Source of the DNA: Euwallacea fornicatus
Lineage: Eukaryota > Arthropoda > Insecta > Coleoptera > Curculionidae
Reading direction: 5' to 3'
DNA length: 64,000 nt
NCBI RefSeq assembly: GCF_040115645.1
Contig: NW_027096017.1
Coordinates: 992,001 to 1,056,000 of the forward strand
The number at the start of each line of letters is the position of its first letter. Position 1 is the first letter of the stretch. Below, piece after piece: positions 38,730 through 52,800 of the stretch. The notes under the pieces are model-generated. The model made no database searches and was not told where the DNA came from. It saw nothing but the letters and a program-made list of their open reading frames with translations. A program made the position numbers and the translations under genes.

Positions 38730-40489
38730 AACAAGATGCAATAATGATGTGGTGAGACATCTTAAAGATCTCGTCGAGCTGATTAATTTGACACTTCGTT
38801 TAACAAATTTGGTCCTCATTTGCCGAAGTTATCGACCTTCAAAGTTTGGAAAGTCTCAAAAGTTGTGTGTTTGAACACGTAAAGTACTATTTTTCTTGGA
38901 AATTCAACAAGATGCAATAATGATGTGTTGTGACATCTTCAAACTCTCGTCGAGCTGATTAATTTCACACTTTGTTTAACAAATTCGGTCCTCATTTGCC
39001 GAAGTTGTCGAGCTTCAAATTTTGAAAAGTCTCAAAAGTTGTGTGTTTGAGCACATAAAGTACTATTTTTCTTGGAAATTCAACAAGATGCAATAATGAT
39101 GTGGTGAGACATCTTAAAGATCTCGTCGAGCTGATTAATTTGACACTTCGTTTAACAAATTTGGTCCTCATTTGCCGAAGTTTTCAAGCTTCAAATTTTG
39201 GAAAGTCTCAAAAGTTGTGTGTTTGAGCACGTAAAGTACTATTTTTCTTGGAAATTCAACAAGATGCAATAATGATGTGTTGTGACATCTTCAAGCTCTC
39301 GTCGAGCTGATTAATTTCACACTTTGTTTAACAAATTCGGTCCTCATTTGCCGAAGTTATCGAGCTTCAAATTTTGAAAAGTCTCAAAAGTTGTGTGTTT
39401 GAACACGTAAAGTACTATTTTTCTTGGAAACTCAACAAGATGCAATAATGATGTGTTGTGGCATCTTCAAACTCTAGTCGAGCTGATTAATTTCACACTT
39501 TGTTTAACAAATTCGGTCCTCATTTGCCGAAGTTATCGAGCTTCAAATTTTGAAAAGTCTCAAAAGTTGTGTGTTTGAGCACATAAAGTACTATTTTTCT
39601 TGGAAATTCAACAAGATGCAATAATGATGTGTTGTGGCATCTTGAAACTCTTGTCGAGCTGATTAATTTCACACTTTGTTTAACAAATTCGGTCCTCATT
39701 TGCCGAAGTTATCGAGCTTCAAATTTTGAAAAGTCTCAAAACTTGTGTGTTTGAGCACATAAAGTACTATTTTTCTTGAAATTTCAACAAGATGCAATAA
39801 TGATTTGTTGTGACATATTAAAGATCTCGTCGAGCTGATTAATTTCACACTTAGTTTAACAAATTTGGTCCTCATTTGCCGAAGTTATCGACCTTCAAAT
39901 TTTGGAAAGTCTCAAAAGTTGTGTGTTTGAACACGTAAAGTACTATTTTTCTTGGAAACTCAACAAGATGCAATAATGATGTGTTGTGGCATCTTCAAAC
40001 TCTAGTCGAGCTGATTAATTTCACACTTTGTTTAACAAATTCGGTCCTCATTTGCCGAAGTTATCGAGCTTCAAATTTTGAAAAGTCTCAAAAGTTGTGT
40101 GTTTGAGCACATAAAGTACTATTTTTCTTGGAAATTCAACAAGATGCAATAATGATGTGTTGTGGCATCTTGAAACTCTCGTCGAGCTGATTAATTTCAC
40201 ACTTTGTTTAACAAATTCGGTCCTCATTTGCCGAAGTTATCGAGCTTCAAATTTTGAAAAGTCTCAAAACTTGTGTGTTTGAGCACATAAAGTACTATTT
40301 TTCTTGAAATTTCAACAAGATGCAATAATGATTTGTTGTGACATATTAAAGATCTCGTCGAGCTGATTAATTTCACACTTAGTTTAACAAATTTGGTCCT
40401 CATTTGCCGAAGTTATCGACCTTCAAATTTTGGAAAGTCTCAAAAGTTGTGTGTTTGAGCACATAAAGTACTATTTTTCTTCGAAATTC
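38730..40489. repeat. 13-monomer HOR, partial copy (10 monomers)
   Basis: Ten monomers repeat 36441-38200 at an offset of 2289 bp, including both inner trimers (39434, 39962). One change was seen: ctcttgtcg for ctctcgtcg near 39651. The next monomer (40490) starts as expected with acaatatg and gttgcggc but then carries gctggtta and gagctttaaag, so the copy is left within that monomer. Confidence 0.86.
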
Positions 40490-43400
40490 AACAATATGCA
40501 ATAATGATGTGTTGCGGCATCTTCAAACTCTAGTCGAGCTGGTTAATTTCACACTTTGTTTAACAAATTTGGTCCTCATTTGCCGAAGTTATCGAGCTTT
40601 AAAGTTTGAAAAGTCTCAAAAGTTGTGTGTTTGAGCACATAAAGTACTATTTTTCTTGGAAATTCAACAAGATGCAATAATGATGTGGTGAGACATCTTA
40701 AAGATCTCGTCGAGCTGATTAATTTGACATTTTGGTTAACAAATTTGGTCCTCATTTGCCGAAGTTATCGAGCTTCAAAGTTTGAAAAGTCTCAAAAGTT
40801 GTGTGTTTGAGCACATAAAGTACTATTTTTCTTGGAAATTCAACAAGATGCAATAATGATGTGGTGAGACATCTTAAAGATCTCGTCGAGCTGATTAATT
40901 TGACACTTTGGTTAACAAATTCGGTCCTCATTTGCCGAAGTTATCGAGCTTCAAATTTTGAAAAGTCTCAAAACTTGTGTGTTTGAGCACATAAAGTACT
41001 ATTTTTCTTGAAATTTCAACAAGATGCAATAATGATTTGTTGTGACATATTAAAGATCTCGTCGAGCTGATTAATTTCACACTTAGTTTAACAAATTTGG
41101 TCCTCATTTGCCGAAGTTATCGACCTTCAAATTTTGGAAAGTCTCAAAAGTTGTGTGTTTGAGCACATAAAGTACTATTTTTCTTCGAAATTCAACAATA
41201 TGCAATAATGATGTGTTGCGGCATCTTCAAACTCTAGTCGAGCTGATTAATTTCACACTTTGTTTAACAATTTTGGTCCTCATTTGCCGAAGTTATCGAG
41301 CTTCAAAGTTTGAAAAGTCTCTAAAGTTGTGTGTTTGAGCACATAAAGTACTATTTTTCTTGGAAATTCAACAAGATGCAATAATGATGTGGTGAGACAT
41401 CTTAAAGATCTCGTCGAGCTGATTAATTTGACACTTCGTTTAACAAATTTGGTCCTCATTTGCCGAAGTTATCGAAGCTTCAAATTTTGAAAAGTCTCAA
41501 AAGTTGTGTGTTTGACCACATAAAGTACTATTTTTCTTGGAAATTCAACAAGATGCAATAATGATGTCGTGAGACATCTTAAAGATCTCGTCGAGCTGAT
41601 TAATTTGACACTTCGTTTAACAAATTTGGTCCTCATTTGCCGAAGTTATCGAGCTTCAAATTTTGAAAAGTATCAAAAGTTGTGTGTTTGAGCACATAAA
41701 GTACTATTTTTCTTGAAATTTCAACAAGATGCAATAATGATTTGTTGTGACATATTAAAGATCTCGTCGAGCTGATTAATTTCACACTTAGTTTAACAAA
41801 TTTGGTCCTCATTTGCCGAAGTTATCGACCTTCAAATTTTGGAAAGTCTCAAAAGTTGTGTGTTTGAACACGTAAAGTACTATTTTTCTTGGAAACTCAA
41901 CAAGATGCAATAATGATGTGTTGTGGCATCTTCAAACTCTAGTCGAGCTGATTAATTTCACACGTTGTTTAACAAATTCGGTCCTCATTTGCCGAAGTTA
42001 TCGAGCTTCAAATTTTGAAAAGTCTCAAAAGTTGTGTGTTTGAGCACATAAAGTACTATTTTTCTTGGAAATTCAACAAGATGCAATAATGATGTGTTGT
42101 GGCATCTTGAAACTCTCGTCGAGCTGATTAATTTCACACTTTGTTTAACAAATTCGGTCCTCATTTGCCGAAGTTATCGAGCTTCAAATTTTGAAAAGTC
42201 TCAAAACTTGTGTGTTTGAGCACATAAAGTACTATTTTTCTTGAAATTTCAACAAGATGCAATAATGATTTGTTGTGACATATTAAAGATCTCGTCGAGC
42301 TGATTAATTTCACACTTAGTTTAACAAATTTGGTCCTCATTTGCCGAAGTTATCGACCTTCAAATTTTGGAAAGTCTCAAAAGTTGTGTGTTTGAGCACA
42401 TAAAGTACTATTTTTCTTCGAAATTCAACAATATGCAATAATGATGTGTTGCGGCATCTTCAAACTCTAGTCGAGCTGGTTAATTTCACACTTTGTTTAA
42501 CAAATTTGGTCCTCATTTGCCGAAGTTATCGAGCTTTAAAGTTTGAAAAGTCTCAAAAGTTGTGTGTTTGAGCACATAAAGTACTATTTTTCTTGGAAAT
42601 TCAACAAGATGCAATAATGATGTGGTGAGACATCTTAAAGATCTCGTCGAGCTGATTAATTTGACATTTTGGTTAACAAATTTGGTCCTCATTTGCCGAA
42701 GTTATCGAGCTTCAAAGTTTGAAAAGTCTCAAAAGTTGTGTGTTTGAGCACATAAAGTACTATTTTTCTTGGAAATTCAACAAGATGCAATAATGATGTG
42801 GTGAGACATCTTAAAGATCTCGTCGAGCTGATTAATTTGACACTTTGGTTAACAAATTTGGTCCTCATTTGCCGAAGTTATCGAGCTTCAAAGGTTGAAA
42901 AGTCTCAAAAGTTGTGTGTTTGAGCACATAAAGAACTATTTTTCTTGGAAATTCAACAAGATGCAATAATGATGTGTTGTGGCATCTTCAAACTCTAGTC
43001 GAGCTGATTAATTTCACACTTTGTTTAACAAATTTGGTCCTCATTTGCCGAAGTTATCGAGCTTCAAAATTTGAAAAGTCTCTAAAGTTGTGTGTTTGAG
43101 CACATAAAGTACTATTTTTCTTGGAAATTCAACAAGATGCAATAATGATGTGGTGAGACATCTTAAAGATCTCGTCGAGCTGATTAATTTGACACTTCGT
43201 TTAACAAATTTGGTCCTCATTTGCCGAAGTTATCGAAGCTTCAAATTTTGAAAAGTCTCAAAAGTTGTGTGTTTGAGCACATAAAGTACTATTTTTCTTG
43301 GAAATTCAACAAGATGCAATAATGATGTGGTGAGACATCTTAAAGATCTCGTCGAGCTGATTAATTTGACACTTCGTTTAACAAATTTGGTCCTCATTTG

Positions 43401-45069
43401 CCGAAGTTATCGAAGCTTCAAATTTTGAAAAGTCTCAAAAGTTGTGTGTTTGACCACATAAAGTACTATTTTTCTTGGAAATTCAACAAGATGCAATAAT
43501 GATGTCGTGAGACATCTTAAAGATCTCGTCGAGCTGATTAATTTGACACTTCGTTTAACAAATTTGGTCCTCATTTGCCGAAGTTATCGAGCTTCAAATT
43601 TTGAAAAGTATCAAAAGTTGTGTGTTTGAGCACATAAAGTACTATTTTTCTTGAAATTTCAACAAGATGCAATAATGATTTGTTGTGACATATTAAAGAT
43701 CTCGTCGAGCTGATTAATTTCACACTTAGTTTAACAAATTTGGTCCTCATTTGCCGAAGTTATCGACCTTCAAATTTTGGAAAGTCTCAAAAGTTGTGTG
43801 TTTGAGCACATAAAGTACTATTTTTCTTGAAATTTCAACAAGATGCAATAATGATTTGTTGTGACATATTAAAGATCTCGTCGAGCTGATTAATTTCACA
43901 CTTAGTTTAACAAATTTGGTCCTCATTTGCCGAAGTTATCGACCTTCAAATTTTGAAAAGTCTCAAAACTTGTGTGTTTGAGCACATAAAGTACTATTTT
44001 TCTTGAAATTTCAACAAGATGCAATAATGATTTGTTGTGACATATTAAAGATCTCGTCGAGCTGATTAATTTCACACTTAGTTTAACAAATTTGGTCCTC
44101 ATTTGCCGAAGTTATCGACCTTCAAATTTTGGAAAGTCTCAAAAGTTGTGTGTTTGAGCACATAAAGTACTATTTTTCTTCGAAATTCAACAATATGCAA
44201 TAATGATGTGTTGCGGCATCTTCAAACTCTAGTCGAGCTGGTTAATTTCACACTTTGTTTAACAAATTTGGTCCTCATTTGCCGAAGTTATCGAGCTTTA
44301 AAGTTTGAAAAGTCTCAAAAGTTGTGTGTTTGAGCACATAAAGTACTATTTTTCTTGGAAATTCAACAAGATGCAATAATGATGTGGTGAGACATCTTAA
44401 AGATCTCGTCGAGCTGATTAATTTGACATTTTGGTTAACAAATTTGGTCCTCATTTGCCGAAGTTATCGAGCTTCAAAGTTTGAAAAGTCTCAAAAGTTG
44501 TGTGTTTGAGCACATAAAGTACTATTTTTCTTGGAAATTCAACAAGATGCAATAATGATGTGGTGAGACATCTTAAAGATCTCGTCGAGCTGATTAATTT
44601 GACACTTTGGTTAACAAATTTGGTCCTCATTTGCCGAAGTTATCGAGCTTCAAAGTTTGAAAAGTCTCAAAAGTTGTGTGTTTGAGCACATAAAGAACTA
44701 TTTTTCTTGGAAATTCAACAAGATGCAATAATGATGTGTTGTGGCATCTTCAAACTCTAGTCGAGCTGATTAATTTCACACTTTGTTTAACAAATTTGGT
44801 CCTCATTTGCCGAAGTTATCGAGCTTCAAAGTTTGAAAAGTCTCTAAAGTTGTGTGTTTGAGCACATAAAGTACTATTTTTCTTGGAAATTCAACAAGAT
44901 GCAATAATGATGTGGTGAGACATCTTAAAGATCTCGTCGAGCTGATTAATTTGACACTTCGTTTAACAAATTTGGTCCTCATTTGCCGAAGTTATCGAAG
45001 CTTCAAATTTTGAAAAGTCTCAAAAGTTGTGTGTTTGAGCACAAAAAGTACTATTTTTCTTGGAAATTC
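40490..45069. repeat. Mosaic domain built from shuffled short blocks
   Basis: Short ordered blocks recur at unequal spacing. The acaatatg/gttgcggc monomer occurs at 40490, 41194, 42427 and 44189 (also 38201), always after a type C monomer with a cttcgaaattc linker. Blocks 42251-43307 and 44013-45069 match over six monomers (offset 1762 bp, two 177-bp monomers in between). The 177-bp monomer with tgaccacat followed by gatgtcgtgag occurs at 41370 and 43308, as at 38377. Three type C monomers lie side by side at 43661-44188. Four 177-bp monomers are here (41370, 43131, 43308, 44893). Confidence 0.8.
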
Positions 45070-46653
45070 AACAAGATGCAATAATGATGTGGTGAGACAT
45101 CTTAAAGATCTCGTCGAGCTGATTAATTTGACACTTTGGTTAACAAATTTGGTCCTCATTTGCCGAAGTTATCGAGCTTCAAAGTTTGAAAAGTCTCAAA
45201 AGTTGTGTGTTTGAGCACATAAAGAACTATTTTTCTTGAAAATTCAACAAGATGCAATAATGATGTGTTGTGGCATCTTCAAACTCTAGTCGAGCTGATT
45301 AATTTCACACTTTGTTTAACAAATTTGGTCCTCATTTGCCGAAGTTATCGAGCTTCAAAGTTTGGAAAGTCTCAAAAGTTGTGTGTTTGAGCACATAAAG
45401 TACTATTTTTCTTGGAAATTCAACAAGATGCAATAATGATGTGTTGTGGCATCTTCAAACTCTCGTCGAGCTGATTAATTTCACACTTTGTTTAACAAAT
45501 TCGGTCCTCATTTGCCGAAGTTATCGAGCTTCAAAGTTTGAAAAGTCTCAAAAGTTGTGTGTTTGAGCACATACAGTACTATTTTTCTTGGAAATTCAAC
45601 AAGATGCAATAATGATGTGTTGTGGCATCTTCAAACTCTAGTCGAGCTGATTAATTTCACACTTTGTTTAACAAATATGGTCCTCATTTGCCGAAGTTAT
45701 CGAGCTTCAAAATTTGAAAAGTTTCAAAAGTTGTGTGTTTGAGCACATAAAGTACTATTTTTCTTGGAAATTCAACAAGATGCAATAATGATGTGGTGAG
45801 ACATCTTAAAGATCTCGTCGAGCTGATTAATTTGACACTTTGTTTAACAAATTCGGTCCTCATTTGCCGAAGTTATCGAGCTTCAAATTTTGAAAAGTCT
45901 CAAAAGTTGTGTGTTTGAGCACATAAAGTACTATTTTTCTTGGAAATTCAACAAGATGCAATAATGATGTGTTGTGGCATCTTCAAACTCTAGTCGAGCT
46001 GATTAATTTCACACTTTGTTTAACAAATTTGGTCCTCATTTGCCGAAGTTATCGAGCTTCAAATTTTGAAAAGTCTCAAAAGTTGTGTGTTTGAGCACAT
46101 AAAGTACTATTTTTCTTGGAAATTCAACAAGATGCAATAATGATGTGGTGAGACATCTTAAAGATCTCGTCGAGCTGATTAATTTGACACTTCGTTTAAC
46201 AAATTTGGTCCTCATTTGCCGAAGTTATCGACCTTCAAATTTTGAAAAGTCTCAAAAGTTGTGTGTTTGAGCACATAAAGTACTATTTTTCTTGAAATTT
46301 CAACAAGATGCAATAATGATTTGTTGTGACATATTAAAGATCTCGTCGAGCTGATTAATTTCACACTTAGTTTAACAAATTTGGTCCTCATTTGCCGAAG
46401 TTATCGACCTTCAAATTTTGGAAAGTCTCAAAAGTTGTGTGTTTGAACACGTAAAGTACTATTTTTCTTGGAAACTCAACAAGATGCAATAATGATGTGT
46501 TGTGGCATCTTCAAACTCTAGTCGAGCTGATTAATTTCACACTTTGTTTAACAAATTCGGTCCTCATTTGCCGAAGTTATCGAGCTTCAAATTTTGAAAA
46601 GTCTCAAAAGTTGTGTGTTTGAGCACATAAAGTACTATTTTTCTTGGAAATTC
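45070..46653. repeat. Nine transitional monomers
   Basis: The first four run ctttgg/cataaagaac, type B aaagtttgg, type B ttcgg ending catacag, then aatatgg. This order resembles 46830-47533 at an offset of 1760 bp and so foreshadows the 18-monomer unit. A type A head with gacactttgttt at 45774 is another mixed monomer. A type C monomer at 46302 is followed by ctcaac in place of ttcaac. Confidence 0.72.
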
Positions 46654-49600
46654 AACAAGATGCAATAATGATGTGTTGTGGCATCTTCAAACTCTCGTCG
46701 AGCTGATTAATTTCACACTTTGTTTAACAAATTCGGTCCTCATTTGCCGAAGTTATCGAGCTTCAAATTTTGAAAAGTCTCAAAAGTTGTGTGTTTGAGC
46801 ACATAAAGTACTATTTTTCTTGGAAATTCAACAAGATGCAATAATGATGTGGTGAGACATCTTAAAGATCTCGTCGAGCTGATTAATTTGACACTTTGGT
46901 TAACAAATTTGGTCCTCATTTGCCGAAGTTATCGAGCTTCAAAGTTTGAAAAGTCTCAAAAGTTGTGTGTTTGAGCACATAAAGAACTATTTTTCTTGGA
47001 AATTCAACAAGATGCAATAATGATGTGTTGTGGCATCTTCAAACTCTAGTCGAGCTGATTAATTTCACACTTTGTTTAACAACTTTGGTCCTCATTTGCC
47101 GAAGTTATCGAGCTTCAAAGTTTGGAAAGTCTCAAAAGTTGTGTGTTTGAGCACATAAAGTACTATTTTTCTTGGAAATTCAACAAGATGCAATAATGAT
47201 GTGTTGTGGCATCTTCAAACTCTCGTCGAGCTGATTAATTTCACACTTTGTTTAACAAATTCGGTCCTCATTTCCCGAAGTTATCGAGCTTCAAAGTTTG
47301 AAAAGTCTCAAAAGTTGTGTGTTTGAGCACATACAGTACTATTTTTCTTGGAAATTCAACAAGATGCAATAATGATGTGTTGTGGCATCTTCAAACTCTA
47401 GTCGAGCTGATTAATTTCACACTTTGTTTAACAAATATGGTCCTCATTTGCCGAAGTTATCGAGCTTCAAAGTTTGAAAAGTTTCAAAAGTTGTGTGTTT
47501 GAGCACATAAAGTACTATTTTTCTTGGAAATTCAACAAGATGCAATAATGATGTGGTGAGACATCTTAAAGATCTCGTCGAGCTGATTAATTTGACACTT
47601 CGTTTAACAAATTTGGTCCTCATTTGCCGAAGTTATCGAGCTTCAAATTTTGAAAAGTCTCAAAAGTTGTGTGTTTGAGCACATACAGTACTATTTTTCT
47701 TGGAAATTCAACAAGATGCAATAATGATGTGTTGTGGCATCTTCAAACTCTAGTCGAGCTGATTAATTTCACACTTTGTTTAACAAATTTGGTCCTCATT
47801 TGCCGAAGTTATCGACCTTCAAATTTTGAAAAGTCTCAAAAGTTGTGTGTTTGAGCACATAAAGTACTATTTTTCTTGGAAATTCAACAAGATGCAATAA
47901 TGATGTGGTGAGACATCTTAAAGATCTCGTCGAGCTGATTAATTTGACACTTCGTTTAACAAATTTGGTCCTCATTTGCCGAAGTTATCGACCTTCAAAT
48001 TTTGAAAAGTCTCAAAAGTTGTGTGTTTGAGCACATAAAGTACTATTTTTCTTGAAAATTCAACAAGATGCAATAATGATGTGGTGAGACATCTTAAAGA
48101 TCTCGTCGAGCTGATTAATTTCACACTTTGTTTAACAAATTTGGTCCTCATTTGCCGAAGTTATCGACCTTCAAATTTTGAAAAGTCTCAAAAGTTGTGT
48201 GTTTGAGCACATAAAGTACTATTTTTCTTGTAAATTCAACAAGATGCAATAATGATGTGGTGAGACATCTTAAAGATCTCGTCGAGCTGATTAATTTGAC
48301 ACTTCGTTTAACAAATTTGGTCCTCATTTGCCGAAGTTATCGAGCTTCAAAGTTTGAAAAGTCTCAAAAGTTGTGTGTTTGAGCACATACAGTACTATTT
48401 TTCTTGGAAATTCAACAAGATGCAATAATGATGTGTTGTGGCATCTTCAAACTCTAGTCGAGCTGATTAATTTCAAACTTTGTTTAACAAATATGGTCCT
48501 CATTTGCCGAAGTTATCGACCTTCAAATTTTGAAAAGTCTCAAAAGTTGTGTGTTTGAGCACATAAAGTACTATTTTTCTTGTAAATTCAACAAGATGCA
48601 ATAATGATGTGGTGAGACATCTTAAAGATCTCGTCGAGCTGATTAATTTGACACTTCGTTTAACAAATTTGGTCCTCATTTGCCGAAGTTATCGACCTTC
48701 AAATTTTGAAAAGTCTCAAAAGTTGTGTGTTTGAGCACATAAAGTACTATTTTTCTTGTAAATTCAACAAGATGCAATAATGATGTGGTGAGACATCTTA
48801 AAGATCTCGTCGAGCTGATTAATTTGACACTTCGTTTAACAAATTTGGTCCTCATTTGCCGAAGTTATCGACCTTCAAATTTTGAAAAGTCTCAAAAGTT
48901 GTGTGTTTGAGCACATAAAGTACTATTTTTCTTGGAAATTCAACAAGATGCAATAATGATGTGGTGAGACATCTTAAAGATCTCGTCGAGCTGATTAATT
49001 TCACACTTTGTTTAACAAATTTGGTCCTCATTTGCCGAAGTTATCGACCTTCAAATTTTGAAAAGTCTCAAAAGTTGTGTGTTTGAGCACATAAAGTACT
49101 ATTTTTCTTGTAAATTCAACAAGATGCAATAATGATGTGGTGAGACATCTTAAAGATCTCGTCGAGCTGATTAATTTGACACTTCGTTTAACAAATTTGG
49201 TCCTCATTTGCCGAAGTTATCGACCTTCAAATTTTGAAAAGTCTCAAAAGTTGTGTGTTTGAGCACATAAAGTACTATTTTTCTTGAAATTTCAACAAGA
49301 TGCAATAATGATTTGTTGTGACATATTAAAGATCTCGTCGAGCTGATTAATTTCACACTTAGTTTAACAAATTTGGTCCTCATTTGCCGAAGTTATCGAC
49401 CTTCAAATTTTGGAAAGTCTCAAAAGTTGTGTGTTTGAACACGTAAAGTACTATTTTTCTTGGAAACTCAACAAGATGCAATAATGATGTGGTGAGACAT
49501 CTTAAAGATCTCGTCGAGCTGATTAATTTGACACTTTGGTTAACAAATTTGGTCCTCATTTGCCGAAGTTATCGAGCTTCAAATTTTGAAAAGTCTCAAA

Positions 49601-49821
49601 AGTTGTGTGTTTGAGCACATAAAGTACTATTTTTCTTGGAAATTCAACAAGATGCAATAATGATGTGTTGTGGCATCTTCAAACTCTCGTCGAGCTGATT
49701 AATTTCACACTTTGTTTAACAAATTCGGTCCTCATTTGCCGAAGTTATCGAGCTTCAAAGTTTGGAAAGTCTCAAAAGTTGTGTGTTTGAGCACATAAAG
49801 TACTATTTTTCTTGGAAATTC
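46654..49821. repeat. 18-monomer HOR, copy 1 (3168 bp)
   Basis: Eighteen 176-bp monomers. Landmarks are an aactttgg monomer (47006), a tttcccgaag site (near 47272), catacag ends, a run of six tatcgacc or cttgtaaattc monomers (about 47886-49293) and one type C monomer (49294). The cttgtaaattc linker first appears here (near 48227) and is found only from here to the right end. The order restarts at 49822. Confidence 0.9.
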
Positions 49822-52800
49822 AACAAGATGCAATAATGATGTGTTGTGGCATCTTCAAACTCTCGTCGAGCTGATTAATTTCACACTTTGTTTAACAAAT
49901 TCGGTCCTCATTTGCCGAAGTTATCGAGCTTCAAATTTTGAAAAGTCTCAAAAGTTGTGTGTTTGAGCACATAAAGTACTATTTTTCTTGGAAATTCAAC
50001 AAGATGCAATAATGATGTGGTGAGACATCTTAAAGATCTCGTCGAGCTGATTAATTTGACACTTTGGTTAACAAATTTGGTCCTCATTTGCCGAAGTTAT
50101 CGAGCTTCAAAGTTTGAAAAGTCTCAAAAGTTGTGTGTTTGAGCACATAAAGAACTATTTTTCTTGGAAATTCAACAAGATGCAATAATGATGTGTTGTG
50201 GCATCTTCAAACTCTAGTCGAGCTGATTAATTTCACACTTTGTTTAACAACTTTGGTCCTCATTTGCCGAAGTTATCGAGCTTCAAAGTTTGGAAAGTCT
50301 CAAAAGTTGTGTGTTTGAGCACATAAAGTACTATTTTTCTTGGAAATTCAACAAGATGCAATAATGATGTGTTGTGGCATCTTCAAACTCTCGTCGAGCT
50401 GATTAATTTCACACTTTGTTTAACAAATTCGGTCCTCATTTCCCGAAGTTATCGAGCTTCAAAGTTTGAAAAGTCTCAAAAGTTGTGTGTTTGAGCACAT
50501 ACAGTACTATTTTTCTTGGAAATTCAACAAGATGCAATAATGATGTGTTGTGGCATCTTCAAACTCTAGTCGAGCTGATTAATTTCACACTTTGTTTAAC
50601 AAATATGGTCCTCATTTGCCGAAGTTATCGAGCTTCAAAGATTGAAAAGTTTCAAAAGTTGTGTGTTTGAGCACATAAAGTACTATTTTTCTTGGAAATT
50701 CAACAAGATGCAATAATGATGTGGTGAGACATCTTAAAGATCTCGTCGAGCTGATTAATTTGACACTTCGTTTAACAAATTTGGTCCTCATTTGCCGAAG
50801 TTATCGAGCTTCAAATTTTGAAAAGTCTCAAAAGTTGTGTGTTTGAGCACATACAGTACTATTTTTCTTGGAAATTCAACAAGATGCAATAATGATGTGT
50901 TGTGGCATCTTCAAACTCTAGTCGAGCTGATTAATTTCACACTTTGTTTAACAAATTTGGTCCTCATTTGCCGAAGTTATCGACCTTCAAATTTTGAAAA
51001 GTCTCAAAAGTTGTGTGTTTGAGCACATAAAGTACTATTTTTCTTGGAAATTCAACAAGATGCAATAATGATGTGGTGAGACATCTTAAAGATCTCGTCG
51101 AGCTGATTAATTTGACACTTCGTTTAACAAATTTGGTCCTCATTTGCCGAAGTTATCGACCTTCAAATTTTGAAAAGTCTCAAAAGTTGTGTGTTTGAGC
51201 ACATAAAGTACTATTTTTCTTGAAAATTCAACAAGATGCAATAATGATGTGGTGAGACATCTTAAAGATCTCGTCGAGCTGATTAATTTCACACTTTGTT
51301 TAACAAATTTGGTCCTCATTTGCCGAAGTTATCGACCTTCAAATTTTGAAAAGTCTCAAAAGTTGTGTGTTTGAGCACATAAAGTACTATTTTTCTTGTA
51401 AATTCAACAAGATGCAATAATGATGTGGTGAGACATCTTAAAGATCTCGTCGAGCTGATTAATTTGACACTTCGTTTAACAAATTTGGTCCTCATTTGCC
51501 GAAGTTATCGAGCTTCAAAGTTTGAAAAGTCTCAAAAGTTGTGTGTTTGAGCACATACAGTACTATTTTTCTTGGAAATTCAACAAGATGCAATAATGAT
51601 GTGTTGTGGCATCTTCAAACTCTAGTCGAGCTGATTAATTTCACACTTTGTTTAACAAATATGGTCCTCATTTGCCGAAGTTATCGACCTTCAAATTTTG
51701 AAAAGTCTCAAAAGTTGTGTGTTTGAGCACATAAAGTACTATTTTTCTTGTAAATTCAACAAGATGCAATAATGATGTGGTGAGACATCTTAAAGATCTC
51801 GTCGAGCTGATTAATTTGACACTTCGTTTAACAAATTTGGTCCTCATTTGCCGAAGTTATCGACCTTCAAATTTTGAAAAGTCTCAAAAGTTGTGTGTTT
51901 GAGCACATAAAGTACTATTTTTCTTGTAAATTCAACAAGATGCAATAATGATGTGGTGAGACATCTTAAAGATCTCGTCGAGCTGATTAATTTGACACTT
52001 CGTTTAACAAATTTGGTCCTCATTTGCCGAAGTTATCGACCTTCAAATTTTGAAAAGTCTCAAAAGTTGTGTGTTTGAGCACATAAAGTACTATTTTTCT
52101 TGGAAATTCAACAAGATGCAATAATGATGTGGTGAGACATCTTAAAGATCTCGTCGAGCTGATTAATTTCACACTTTGTTTAACAAATTTGGTCCTCATT
52201 TGCCGAAGTTATCGACCTTCAAATTTTGAAAAGTCTCAAAAGTTGTGTGTTTGAGCACATAAAGTACTATTTTTCTTGTAAATTCAACAAGATGCAATAA
52301 TGATGTGGTGAGACATCTTAAAGATCTCGTCGAGCTGATTAATTTGACACTTCGTTTAACAAATTTGGTCCTCATTTGCCGAAGTTATCGACCTTCAAAT
52401 TTTGAAAAGTCTCAAAAGTTGTGTGTTTGAGCACATAAAGTACTATTTTTCTTGAAATTTCAACAAGATGCAATAATGATTTGTTGTGACATATTAAAGA
52501 TCTCGTCGAGCTGATTAATTTCACACTTAGTTTAACAAATTTGGTCCTCATTTGCCGAAGTTATCGACCTTCAAATTTTGGAAAGTCTCAAAAGTTGTGT
52601 GTTTGAACACGTAAAGTACTATTTTTCTTGGAAACTCAACAAGATGCAATAATGATGTGGTGAGACATCTTAAAGATCTCGTCGAGCTGATTAATTTGAC
52701 ACTTTGGTTAACAAATTTGGTCCTCATTTGCCGAAGTTATCGAGCTTCAAATTTTGAAAAGTCTCAAAAGTTGTGTGTTTGAGCACATAAAGTACTATTT

